Shown here piece by piece: positions 1 to 10,500 of a DNA stretch of 64,000 nt. The DNA lies in NCBI GenBank assembly GCA_012845835.1, contig JABAKD010000024.1, positions 8,685,103 to 8,749,102 on the forward strand. The letters run 5' to 3'. The position numbers and the translations under genes are program-made. Numbering within the stretch: the stretch's first letter is position 1; each line of letters begins with the position of its first letter. The DNA is from Undaria pinnatifida. Its lineage: Eukaryota; Sar; Phaeophyceae; Laminariales; Alariaceae. The notes beneath the pieces are model-generated. The model was not told the DNA's origin. It saw nothing but the letters and a program-made list of their open reading frames with translations, and did no database searches.

Positions 1-7
1 GCGAACA

Positions 8-155
8 GGCACCCCGATATGTATTCACCAATCAGATCTTTCCCGGAAATTTCCTTTAAAAAAAAATTGTCCGCTGGGAACGAATGATCACCCTGATATG
101 GTAGTTACCAATCAGAATTTTCCAGGAAACTTCCAATAAAAAAAAAATCGACCAA
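8..155. repeat. Two-copy tandem repeat, about 80 bp unit
   Basis: Two diverged copies begin with CACCCCGATATG or CACCCTGATATGG, pass through CCAATCAGA and end in an A-run near 60 and 140. No coding potential is convincing here. From 156 to 590 I see only diverged pieces related to the array at 6.3-7.4 kb (AAGCTTCCCC near 460, TGTCGCAACTTGAAAAAGG near 510). Confidence 0.5.
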
Positions 156-629
156 CGGGAAAACTGCAGGGCAGGACATACCCTTTTCGCGTAGCCTCCG
201 ATCGGCTCAGAGTAGGACAACGAATATAGACCGCACCGTCCAACGAACTCTTCCGTTTGCACACCAAAAACTCCAGGCTCTTTCTTCTCTGTGCGGGCGA
301 AGAATAACAACCCCGTCACGTCATACCAAGCAAACCCCATGCAAACCCCTCCCAAATTTGCGCCGCGCGTTAGCCTTGCCCCGCTCCTTGATTCCGCGCT
401 CGAGAAAAAAATCAAAAACTGAGCACCTGGAATTTTGACGGGTGTGTGAGAAGGGCACAAGCTTCCCCTTTGGGGTGGATGCGGTTGGCTTGAATATCCC
501 GGGCTTGTCTGTCGCAACTTGAAAAAGGCCGAAAACATTTTGAAAGCGAAAGGAAAAAGGCTTGCGGGGGCAAGTACCGCCCATCAGCCCCAACGAGTTT
601 ATAGTACACTCTATATACTCTGGGTACCT

Positions 630-765
630 CGGTACCAAACCTACCAGGATATCTACCCGGGTACCCGGTGGGTTCGTCCATACTCGGGTATGAGTACCCG
701 GTGGTTTGATTCATACTCGGGTATGTACCCGGGTCGAGTTTGGGTCATACTCGGCTATGGCACCC
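630..765. repeat. Short palindromic repeats CGGGTA/TACCCG
   Basis: ACTCGGGTATG, TACCCGGTGG and TACCCGGGT recur four to five times. TACCCG and CGGGTA are mutual inverted repeats, so the stretch can fold into many small hairpins. Similar words return at 9230-9260, 9815-10250 and 56000-56180. Confidence 0.5.
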
Positions 766-849
766 CCAAAGTATATATCGTACTAAACACACCCTTGAAC
801 TTTCAAAAAGAGGGCTGATATATATATCAAATCAGGTTCCACCCGAAAT

Positions 850-1140
850 CAAGTAACTTGCCATATAAAGGGATGAGAAAAAATATCAACCCGGATTCCA
901 ACTGAAACCGATTAACTTTACCAATCGAGGCACGAGAAAAATCAACCGATATTCCATCCGATATCGGGGATTTTTCCCAGCCGAGGGATAAGAAAATTCA
1001 GAGAAATTTCCCATCAAGGGACGAGAAAAATCGAGGAAACTTCCAACGAAAGAATCAGAAAAATCGACGAAATTTCGGAACGACTGATCAGAAATATCGA
1101 CCTCTCCAAACCAAGGGATGACAAAAGAAAAACCCGAGTT
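850..1140. repeat. Degenerate tandem repeat, about 45-55 bp
   Basis: Units with the pattern GGGA(T/C)GAGAAAA(A/T)ATC followed by GAAATTCC/GAAACTTCC recur about six times. They are too diverged for an exact period. From 1141 to 1587 I see nothing beyond random open frames. Confidence 0.45.
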
Positions 1141-1587
1141 CCATCTAGCCTCTCTCCTCTGAGGCAACTATACTGCCGGCGCTTCTTGAGCCAAGCCGCG
1201 AAGGGGGAAAGATTCGCAGCCTTTAAAATCTACACCTAATGTAGCAGCTCGGTCGGGCCAGAGTGTTTGTTTCCTTCAGCTATACATGATCTTGAGGAAC
1301 TGCAGACGAGATAGGAAACAGGACAGCGGGGAAGCGACAGGAGGGGGCAGGCCGGAAGAGGGCACGGAGCGGGGAGGGAGAAGCACGTTACAGATTGTTT
1401 CACCGAGCAGATTATCAACAAATTACGGGCACATACGTGGTGTCTCTGGGTTACAGCTACCGAGCCACGTGACTAACTTCATAAGGCTACAAACAATACC
1501 ACGAGATACGGCAAAAACACGACTTCGTACTTAATTCAGCAAGTAAAACGATAACAACGGTATTCACTACCGTTACCACGTATTCGA

Positions 1588-2095
1588 CGAGACGGGATAA
1601 AAGGCTAAACTCTTCTCGCGACAAAAATAAAGGCGAACACCGTCCTCGGGACGAGGGAGAAGAACCTGCTCAGTGACCCCTCCCGGACCTGCGTTACGAT
1701 TAGGGAGGGAGAAGGAGAAAGAAGAGGCGCGAACAAAATAGAAGAAACGAGCAAACAGAAGAAAAAAAAAAACTGCGGTGCAGCGTTCAAATTTGATTTT
1801 TCGATCTGGAATTATAACCCCCGGATCTTCGCTACGACTAGGAAGGGAGAAGGAGGAAATAAAAGGCGCGAAGATAACAGCAGAAATGAGCAAGCAAACA
1901 AACAAAAAACTGCGGTGCAGCGTTCAAATTTGATTTTTCGATCTGGAATTTTAACCCCCGGATCTGCGTTACGACTAGGGAGGGAGACGGAGACAAGAGA
2001 AAGCGCAAACATAATCGAAGAAATGAGCAAACAACAAAAAATAAAACTACGATGCGGCGCTCAAGTTTGATTTTTCCGTCTGGAATTTCAACACT
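1588..2095 (+). mobile_element. SINE-B copy with three tandemly repeated tail segments
   Basis: The region from 1600 to 1740 is the reverse complement of the SINE-B body seen at 5895-6235 (TCGCGA near 1617, AGTGACCCC near 1672, AGGGAGGGAGAAGGAG near 1704). It is followed by a tail segment containing TTCAAATTTGATTTTTCG that recurs near 1787, 1924 and 2064, a period of about 137 bp. The tRNA-like head is missing, so this is a partial copy that later expanded locally. Confidence 0.55.
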
Positions 2096-2106
2096 GTATT
2101 CGTGAC

Positions 2107-2280
2107 TTGACGCCTTTGCAACTGGAACCCCGTTTTGGGGACAAAGCTACTTGGATTAAGTATAGCAAGGGGTTTTGGGGCTGTAAAGGGTTAACCCCCT
2201 TTACAGCCCCAAAAACCCTCCTAATACTAGCTTTAAGTAAAATTGTGAAAAAAAAGGGTTCCCAATGGTGAAGGCGTTAA
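2107..2280. mobile_element. Two TTAA-MITEs (family D) tail to tail
   Basis: The left copy reads TTGACGCCTTTGCAACTGG at 2107 through GGGGCTGTAAAGGGTTAA ending at 2194. The right copy is inverted, starting TTAACCCCCTTTACAGCC at 2191 and ending AAGGCGTTAA at 2280. They share one TTAA at 2191-2194, which makes a strong palindrome at the junction. Family D is about 90 bp with imperfect termini TTAACGCCTTTAC and TTAACCCCTTTAG. Confidence 0.75.
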
Positions 2281-2640
2281 GACATGCTACGGTAGAGGTG
2301 CGAGACTCTTTTTTCTGCGGTCCCTCACATTGGGAAGACATGATCCTCCCAAAAACATAATTTGGAGAAGAAACAAAACAAAACTGCTATATATGATACC
2401 GGACGAAACATACCACGGCCTAGGTAGAGGTATACAACGAGAATCATGCAAAAAAAAGTACCAATTATTTTTTTTTTTCCGACGGTTTTGGGTTAATAAA
2501 CTCCATCACTCAGAAACCATTTTCGCCGAAAAGAGGTATACCTTAACACCTCCCTCTATCGTAGCACGAGTTGTGCATTCATCTTTTCCTGAGGCTTTTC
2601 ACATGAGGAGAGCTCCACAACCAGCCTAAAGCCGATTTCG
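2281..2640. repeat. Dispersed repeat J, copy with empty TTAA site
   Basis: The block holds GACGGTTTTGGGTTAATAAA near 2480 and TTTTCGCCGAA...AGGTATACCTTAA to 2550. It aligns with 32590-32830, where a family D element sits in the TTAA, and with a diverged third copy at 2725-2830. It gives a paralogous unoccupied site for that insertion. Confidence 0.6.
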
Positions 2641-2724
2641 AATAAAACGGAAAAGTGCTTTTGTGATGAACAAAACCCATGCATGCTCTAGGTGCATCAA
2701 AAATAATAATGCAAGAAAAAACAA

Positions 2725-2835
2725 GAACCTTCCGACGATCTTGGGCCAAAGAGCCCCGTCCTTCATGAAATTATATTAGCCGAAAAATGGTATACCTTAT
2801 ATCTCTCTATCGTACGAAGCACGCGGCCGTCCGTG
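2725..2835. repeat. Dispersed repeat J, diverged copy
   Basis: CCTTCCGACGATCTTGGGCC, GAGCCCCGTCC and GGTATACCTTATA follow the order of the copies near 2480 and 32640. The stretch from 2836 to 3300 carries no recognisable gene. I looked there for a last exon of the calmodulin-like gene on the minus strand and found none I can support. Confidence 0.45.
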
Positions 2836-3309
2836 CGAAGTCGTTTCTTTCCTGCCTTGCTTAGTTGATTTTCATTTTTCAAACGTTTTCGTCGTGTTTT
2901 CCTTTTTGGGGTTTTGCATTTTCAGTAGTATCTCTCACTTACACACAATTAGGCAGGCAGGGAGGGAGGCAGGCAGGAAAGACACGTGATGGTGCATGAC
3001 CAACGCCGTGTCAAATTTCCAAGCCCAACCGCGTGAAAGTGGACGCTGTGTGACCGATCTCCCGTTGCGACAGGGTCTTGGCTGATCCAGCTCGTACAAT
3101 CGCCGAGCCTTACGACGGCACGGAGGGTACCTTCGGGGCCAATATTTTGCGCCTAACGAGGATCCTCTATGTGAATAACCACCCAAAGTAAATCCAATCA
3201 AATCTGCGTTTTTGCGATGTCATTCGTGAAATGCCTACAGTAGTTCAGCAGACGGGGGGATTGTTCAACAAGGCAAGCATACAACCATGGGGTATGCAAG
3301 TCTCGCATA

Positions 3310-4386
3310 GCTTTGCTTCGTTCGTGCCTACCTGGGCATCTCTCGGTCGACACCTCTCTCTTGTTGTACGACATCTCATAACGGCAAGTACAGGATCTAG
3401 ATGATCTAAATATGATCTGTTAATAGACACTTTAGATCGTCATCTATTAAGACGCGATCTAAATCTTAATCTGTTTCATGTGTGCAAGGCTTGCTTCGTG
3501 GATTTCCACTTAGACATCTCCCTCGACGCCTGCCTCTTGTACAACGAGGTTTACGGCGTTTGTATATACAACACATCATATCGGCAGGTACAGGATCTAG
3601 ATGATCTCTCATAGATCGTGATCCATTCATAGACGGTCTAGATCGTTATCTGTTTCATGTGCGCAGGACCTGCCGCGTTGATGTCCACCTGGCCATCTCC
3701 TTCGACGCCTGCCTCTTGTACAAGGAGGTTACGCCTCTTGTATATACAACACATCATACCGGCAAGTCTATGATCGAAGTGATCCGTCACCGGTCATGAT
3801 CCATTCATAGATCACCTACAGGTAGGTCGTGGTCTGCTCGACGTGTTAGCATTCCAACATTTGTCTCATTGATGTCCACCTGCCCACCCCCGCCAATGTG
3901 TTCCTCTTGTACAAGGAGGTATACGGCTCTTGCATACACAAAACATCAAAACGTCATAACGGCAAAATATACGATTTAGACGATCAAAAACACGATCTAT
4001 TGACAGATGATGTACTGTATGTCATCATCTGTTCCATGTGAGCAAGACTCGCCTCAGTGATGTCCACCTGCCCATCCCCGTCGACAGCCTACCTCTTGTA
4101 CCAGAAGATACGCAGCTCTTGCATACATGAAACGTCACAACGGCAAAGCTATGATCTAGATTATCAAGAATACAATCTATTGACAGATCATATAGCTCGT
4201 GACCTGGGTTTCCATACTTGCCTCATTGATGTCCACCTGCCCATCCCCGTCGACAGTCTGCCTCTTGTACAAAGAGATATACGGTTGCACACACAAAATG
4301 TAATAACGGCAAAGGTACGATTTAGATTATCAAGAACACGATCTATTGACAGATCCTATAGATCGTTATCCGGGTTCAAGACTTGC
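3310..4386 (-). repeat. Tandem array of decayed copies of the calmodulin-like exon 4 donor end
   Basis: Six imperfect copies, with period about 170-190 bp, start near 3321, 3501, 3681, 3870, 4061 and 4231, before the real exon edge at 4393. Each carries the reverse complement of the last 55 or so nucleotides of exon 4 (GTCCACCTG...GACGCCTGCCTCTTGTACAAGGAGG). On the minus strand that encodes variants of [17 protein letters not shown]. Each continues into the GCAAG/GCGAG splice-donor-like words and a GATCTAGATGATC-rich spacer. The copies have substitutions in EF-hand loop residues, and the adjacent acceptor side of the exon is absent, so they look like non-functional exon fragments. Confidence 0.8.
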
Positions 4387-4536
4387 CTCGTTGATGTCCA
4401 CCTGGCCATCTCCATCGACGTCTGCCTCTTGTACAAGGAGGTTTATTTCCGCGTCGGTAAGCTTCGCTCCCAGCTGTCGCATAATGTTTCCCAGCTCCTT
4501 CGTGTCGATCGCCCCCGAACCGTCCTGGTCAAAAAA
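4366..4536 (-). CDS. Calmodulin-like exon 4 (EF-hands 3 and 4)
   Basis: On the minus strand the acceptor CAG sits at 4539-4537 and the exon opens [16 protein letters not shown]-hand 4 is complete up to its twelfth residue, E148, at 4387. The next bases GCAAGT fit the GC-AG donor consensus. Without splicing, the frame ends six codons later. The F helix that normally follows loop 4 (EFVxMM in calmodulin) is missing in the read-through form. Confidence 0.82.
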   Translation of the reverse strand, partial: FFDQDGSGAIDTKELGNIMRQLGAKLTDAEINLLVQEADVDGDGQVDINEASLEPG

Positions 4537-7500
4537 CTGTTCACACAGCAAACATATTCACGGAGGGCTTGTTTTATCACCCGGTTGCGGCCCATGTATA
4601 ACTACGTACCCACGGTTGGTTAGAAACCGGCGAAATGAACAAGGGGTTGTGTTTTTTAAGGAAAACATACAACACGGTCATGACGGTGATGATGCTATCG
4701 ACAGCGTCGGTGATGGTGCTACTGCTGCTGTTGTTGTTGTTGTTGATGCTGTTGTTACGTTATCATCGCTGTAGTCTAGTCTGGGTCACAGGGCACACAC
4801 GCTCCCACCAATCACTCTGCAGTGGGACAAAACACGCCTGCTAAGGCAGAGGTAGTATTTTTAGATTTTTTTCTCTCGAGAAGATTCGGAACTCCTTAAT
4901 CCGATATCACTATATTTTTTTCGGGCTTTTTTTTTCCATTTCATACCCAGGCCATGGGTATGGTCATCACAGAGAGGGTTCCTTATACCACGTATTCGAG
5001 AAAATGGTTGACATGCTCTGTAAATTCTATATACCCTAACCCCAACCCTAACCCAATGAAACGCAACCGACCAATGTAGGGTGAAATCCCCTTCGTCTCG
5101 TACACTGTGTGCGTCAACCATTTTCTCGAACAAGTGGTGAGCTCATCGGGATGCACATTCAGTTTTATCAAGATAATATAAAAAATCATTCACTTCTTAA
5201 ATTTCGCAAAATCAGTATTTTGGGTGAGGTATACCAACAGTACCAACCATTGTTGTTTTAGCAAGCCAACAATCTTGCAGGGAAAAACAACAGTGGTTGG
5301 TGCACCCCTACCCAAGCATGTGCCGACTACATACTATTAACAGTACAGCAGGAAAAACAAAAACAAGAGCGTTTGCGCAAAACGTTCTTCGGAAGTACAC
5401 CTTCCGCCAAAAACACGCGAATTCCATTCCCACCATGGTTCTGGTGTGTTTGCGTTGGAAGTAAACAAAATCCTGCAGGCAACGCCTCCAAAACTGAGGG
5501 GGGAAGAGCGGCAACAAGATAAAAAAAAGCAAAGACAAAGACCTTACTGCTGTGACGCCTAGACGGGCTTCGATAACTCTGGAGTGGACGACTACCTCCG
5601 GAAAAAAAAAAATAACAAAAAAAATGGTCGCACCTTGAATGCTTCCCTGATCTGCCGGTCGAAATCAGTGTCCACCTTGCATTTACGCATCATCGTTACG
5701 AACTCCGCGAAGTTGATGAGACCGTTGCCATCAAGGTCCACCTGAACGGGAAAGCAGCAGAATGAAGCACCAAAACAAAAAACAAAGCGACGCAGACCGG
5801 GCAAGTACACACTCAGCAAATACAAGGTTCACCTGCGGGGATTTTTGTTCTTGTTCATCACATTTCATATCTTCGCACTTTTGCTTTTGCTTTTCTCTTT
5901 CTCCCTCCCGCCCTAGACCTAACTCAGATGCAGGGTCACTAAGCAGGCGATTCTTCCCTTCTCCCCACTACAATACATGCCTTTTTGTTACCGCGAGAAG
6001 AACTCAGCCCTTTCTTCCCTCATCGACTCACATCGAATTGCGCCTACCCACGCTGAAAGGCGCTCTCAGCAGTTCATTCCTTTTGTTTCTGACTTTGCAA
6101 AAGTAACCTCAAAAGTCCAACCCACGTGATATTCGAACTCCAGAATCAACTCTATTATGTTCATATTAATAGTGGCATTCGAGGGTAACCACAATTGATA
6201 CACCACCGGGGCGACCGGGTGTGGTCCAGGGGGCGTCGCAGGTTGAAAAAGGCCAACACAGGCGTTTCTAAGAGCTAAAATATATAGCCAGGCACCAGGT
6301 ATAACGTAAAAAACATACTGAAAGGCAAATAAAATCGATTAGCCACGTGGCAACAAAACCGACCGGGTCACCAACACCGACCAGCCCAAACGAGTGGGTT
6401 TGATGTTTCGGTCTAGAACCTTTCCCGTCGGGAAGTGGTTAGCTTCAGATCCCAAGGCCTTGTCTTGAGTTCAAAAGGGGAACAAAACTCTCGTAAAAAC
6501 CGAAGAAAAAACAATAAGCCACATGGATAGTAACCGCGCACGCAACACCGACAAAATCAAGCGAGTTTATAGTTTACTCTAGAAGCTTCCCCTTCGCGTT
6601 GTGGTTGGCTCGAAGTACCGGGGGGGGGGGGGGGGTGTCTTGAATTAAAAAGGGGGACAAAGCTCTTGTAAAAACTTAAGAAAAAACAATTATCCACATG
6701 ACACGTAACCCCGCATGCAACACCGACCAACGATAAGCCACATGGCAAGTAACCCCGCACGCAAGTGACACCGACAAAATCAAGCGAGTTCATAGTTCAG
6801 TCTAGAAGCTTCCCCCTCGCGTTGTGGCTGGCTTGAAACACCGGGGGGGGGGGGGGGGGGGGGGTGAGGGGGGTGTTTTGAGTTAAAAGGGGGACAAAGC
6901 TCTCGTAAAAACTGAAGAAAAGCTCTTGTAAAAACTGAAGAAAAAACAATTGGCCACATGACACGTAACCCCGCAAGCAACACCAACCAGCTCAAACGAG
7001 TTTGTAGCGTAGTCTTCAGGCTATCCCTGGGGTGTGGTTGGCTTCAAATGCCGGGGGTTGTCGCAAGTTGCGAAGGGGGACAAAACTCTTGTAAAACCTA
7101 AAGATAGAAGGATTATCATAGCCACCGGGCAACTAACCGGGCAAGTGACACCGACCAGATCAAAACACGAGGTTCTAGCTCAATCTTCGACAAGCTTTCC
7201 CTGAGGGGTTTGGCTGGCTTGAAATTCTCGGGAGGTGTCGCAAGTTGAGAAGGAGGACAAAACTCTTGCAAAAACTGAAGAGAAAACAATCAGCCACCGC
7301 GCAAGTAAACGGGCAAGTAACAGCGACTGTCGATACGTAGCCCAGACGAGTTTATAGCTTACCTGTCTGGCCCCGAATATACACCACGTTTTCATTGGGG
7401 TCATACCTAGGAAAAGTCGCTTATATCTTAAGACCCAGACTGTGAGTCTAAAGCTCTTGCTGTACTAGGAACTTGCGTACAGTGGAGTTCACCCATTAAG

Positions 7501-10500
7501 GCGGTCTGAGTAAGGCTGTATCCCTATATAAGGCGGTCAAAATTGCTATGGAGGTACAGTAGGGGTCCCCCAGTAAGGCGGCATGCCGATATAAGGTGGT
7601 AAAATCCTCTGGAGGTACAGTAGGGGTCCCCAATAAGGCGGTCTGAGTAAGGCGGTATCCCTATATAAGGTGGTAAAAATCCTCTGGAGGTACAGTAGGG
7701 GTCTCCCAATAAGGCGGTATCCCCATTTAAGGCGGTCAAAATCGCTGAGGAGGTACAGTCGGGGTCCCCCAATAAGGCCGTCGGTATCCCCATATAAGGC
7801 GGTATCCCGATATAAGGCGGTCAAAAACGCTTGGCGCGGCTGTGGAATTGCACTCATAACCTGGAATGAATAAGGCGGCTTCCCCCCATAAGGCGCGGTT
7901 ATACTGCTCTGGCACCCCACCGCCTTCCTGGGAGACCCCTACAGTGCCGATAAGCTCCACCTTTGAAGGAAGCACCACATAACAGCGCCAGCTAAAGCGC
8001 CGAGAAATAAAAAAGCAAGGGCAAACACTTGACCATCAACCCTTGTGTGGGCTCAAGTACAGGTACAACGAACAACAAAGCACAAAAAGACGCGTTCTCG
8101 TCATCACGGTGCGAGCATGCAGCACACGGCAGTGCAAGCTGCGCGCGTGTCTTGCAGGCACTTTCATCGGAAATCGACCGGAAAAATCGTCATCTAGTCT
8201 AATAACACTAACAGCCCGGGTCGCTTCGTGTCAAGAAGGATGCTGCAATCGTTAAGTTTGATTCGACATTTTTTCCCTCTGACGGCCCAAACGGCTTAAC
8301 GCATTTACAACTGGAAACTTGTTTTTTTCGACAAATTTACTTGAAAGTTGGTATAGGGAGGGCTTTTAGCACGGCACTCCCGACAAGGGGACAACACACT
8401 TGGAGTTAGACTAAGATAGTTTTAGGAGATGGAAGTGGGTTAACAGCTGACCGCATCAGAGGCGGGTTGCTATTTAGCGCCAACAACAACAGCAAAATAA
8501 CGCAACATGAAACAAGCAGCAGTGGCGGCGAATACAATTTTAGTATTCACCATGTACAAGAGGCTGGTAATTTTCTAGCACCAACAACAACACCAACAGA
8601 ACGCGCTCCAAGAAAACCAACAGCAACGTTAAAGATACACTTAAATCATATACCATATTAACAGGAGAGGCGGGATGTTTTTAAGCGCCGCATGAACATC
8701 GTAAAAAACACCGCACCAAGAAAAACAGTGTTCCTGCAGGTCTACAGCAGGCTCCAGTCTATTCTCCTGCGTACCTTGGCCCATCACGTCCTCCAACCGC
8801 GTGTTCGTGACTTTTTTCTTCTTTTTCTTTTTTATCCTCCGCGGATGGGAAAAATAAAGCTTTAGCTCACCTCACTTCTACGTATTTTCATACGCGTCGT
8901 GCGTCGATTTAACTCAGTTGCTTTTCGTGGCGCTTTACTCTCGTACGCAGGTGTCAAAACCGGCTATGTTGGTCACACTTGGGTACGCACCTGGGTACCC
9001 ATATATATAGTATGCACCCCACAAAAAACTCGGAAAATTTGTCATAGAAAAAAAAACGCGACAGCTGCCGCCGTTCAGTCAACAAATTGAAGGTTGTATC
9101 ATACCACCGACCGCCTGCAACGAAAAATACCGGCGGATCGCCGGTAGGGATACAAAAACCAGCGTGAAAACCAATGCCAAAATCGGGCGTACGAGTACAC
9201 GGTGCACACCGGCTGTTGCCAAAGTCAGAAAAATTACCCGGGTACAATACTGGTACTCCCCTTCCCCTTGTTGAACAACGCTTCTTCAGGAGTAGTTTCT
9301 ACCGCGCATGGCACATCATGAACATTTTACACGGGCACCCTAAACCCTGGCAATACTTCGTACCCTGCTATCTGAATAAGAATATTCCCTGAGAGACTCT
9401 TGCACGTCTACAGCAGATTCGTGCACTTTCTCGCGGGGTGGCGCGGCGTGCATGCCTTGGTCATCATCATGTCCTCCAACTGCTTGTTCGTGGGGCTACA
9501 CCCTGGTACCCGGCCACCACAACCTGGGGTCCTCCTAAACGCAGGACTGGTCGGCAAATAACTTTCTGCAGGCTTTTTGGGGTCAACTTTAACCTTGTAC
9601 CCCGGCCCAGACCAGCCCGAGCCCCTAGCCCTAACCCTAATCTCGACCCTTCGAGGGACCGAGGTCGCCAGGGGCTGACACGCCTCCGAGTTGGCATGTG
9701 TAAAAAAATTACCCGGGCGATTGAAAGGCCAGCCTAGACCGAGAAAAAAAAACGACCGGCAAGACGCATTGTGCACACCCGTCCTGCAATTAGGTCGAGT
9801 CCAACACCTGACTATGTTGGTCATACTCGGGTGTGTACCCAGGTGCCCGTGGAGCAAAAAAACACAATGCGTGCCTTGGCCGTTAAAAGTCCTCCACCTG
9901 CCTGTTCGTGGGGATATACCCTGAAACCCGGCTACCAAAAATTGGCTGTGTGGGTCGTACTCAGGTGTGTACCCGCGTATCACACCTGGCTACTCGTAAG
10001 TTGGCCATGCTCTGGTATGCACCCGGGCACTCCTAATGATACAAAGCCATGCATACCTTAGCCATCATGTCCTCTAAGCACTTGTTCGTCGGGCTTTACC
10101 CCGGAACCCGGTCTCCAAAACCTGGCTGTATACCCCCGTACCACACCCGTTTGCTCGTATGTTGGTCATACTCAGGTGTATACCCCCGTACCACACCTGA
10201 TTACTCGTATGTCGGCCACACTCTGGCATGCACCCGGGCACCCACAGAGAAATCAAGCAACGCATACCTTAGCCATCATGTCCTCCAGCTGCTTGTTCGT
10301 CGGGCTGTACCCCAGAGACGTCATCACGGTTCGCAGCTCGTTCAGGTCGATCTCCCCACTCCCATCCTGCAAGCAAAGCGTCCACAACAAACACGCGAAA
10401 AAAACGTGCACGGCAAGAGTCAGAAAGAGCATCCACTACACCGGCACAGGCAACAGTTAGTACAGGGTATTTTTATACGTACGTTTTGCTCAAAAATAAA

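Larger units (their letters stand above)
8740..10130 (-). repeat. Decayed copies of the calmodulin-like exon 2 donor end
   Basis: Four copies of the reverse complement of the last 60 or so nucleotides of exon 2 plus its donor occur near 8770, 9446, 9869 and 10048. All carry CCTT(A/G)G then GTCCTC(C/T)A and TTGTTCGT(C/G)GG, as at the true edge 10261-10310. On the minus strand the copy near 9446 still reads [11 protein letters not shown]. The copy near 8770 runs into a SINE-C fragment. They sit only on the intron side of the exon, so they are decoy donor sites with no matching acceptor. Confidence 0.75.

Noticed and set aside
156-400. Possible last exon of the calmodulin-like gene (minus strand TEEFVGRCG near 240)
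   Set aside because: The EEFV string resembles the calmodulin C-terminus, but no AG acceptor in phase 0 precedes it and the following residues do not fit the family.
9408-9983. Minus-strand frame of 191 codons containing [11 protein letters not shown]
   Set aside because: The match to the calmodulin-like protein is only the decayed exon 2 edge copy near 9446. The rest of the frame is telomere-like and CGGGTA repeat translation.
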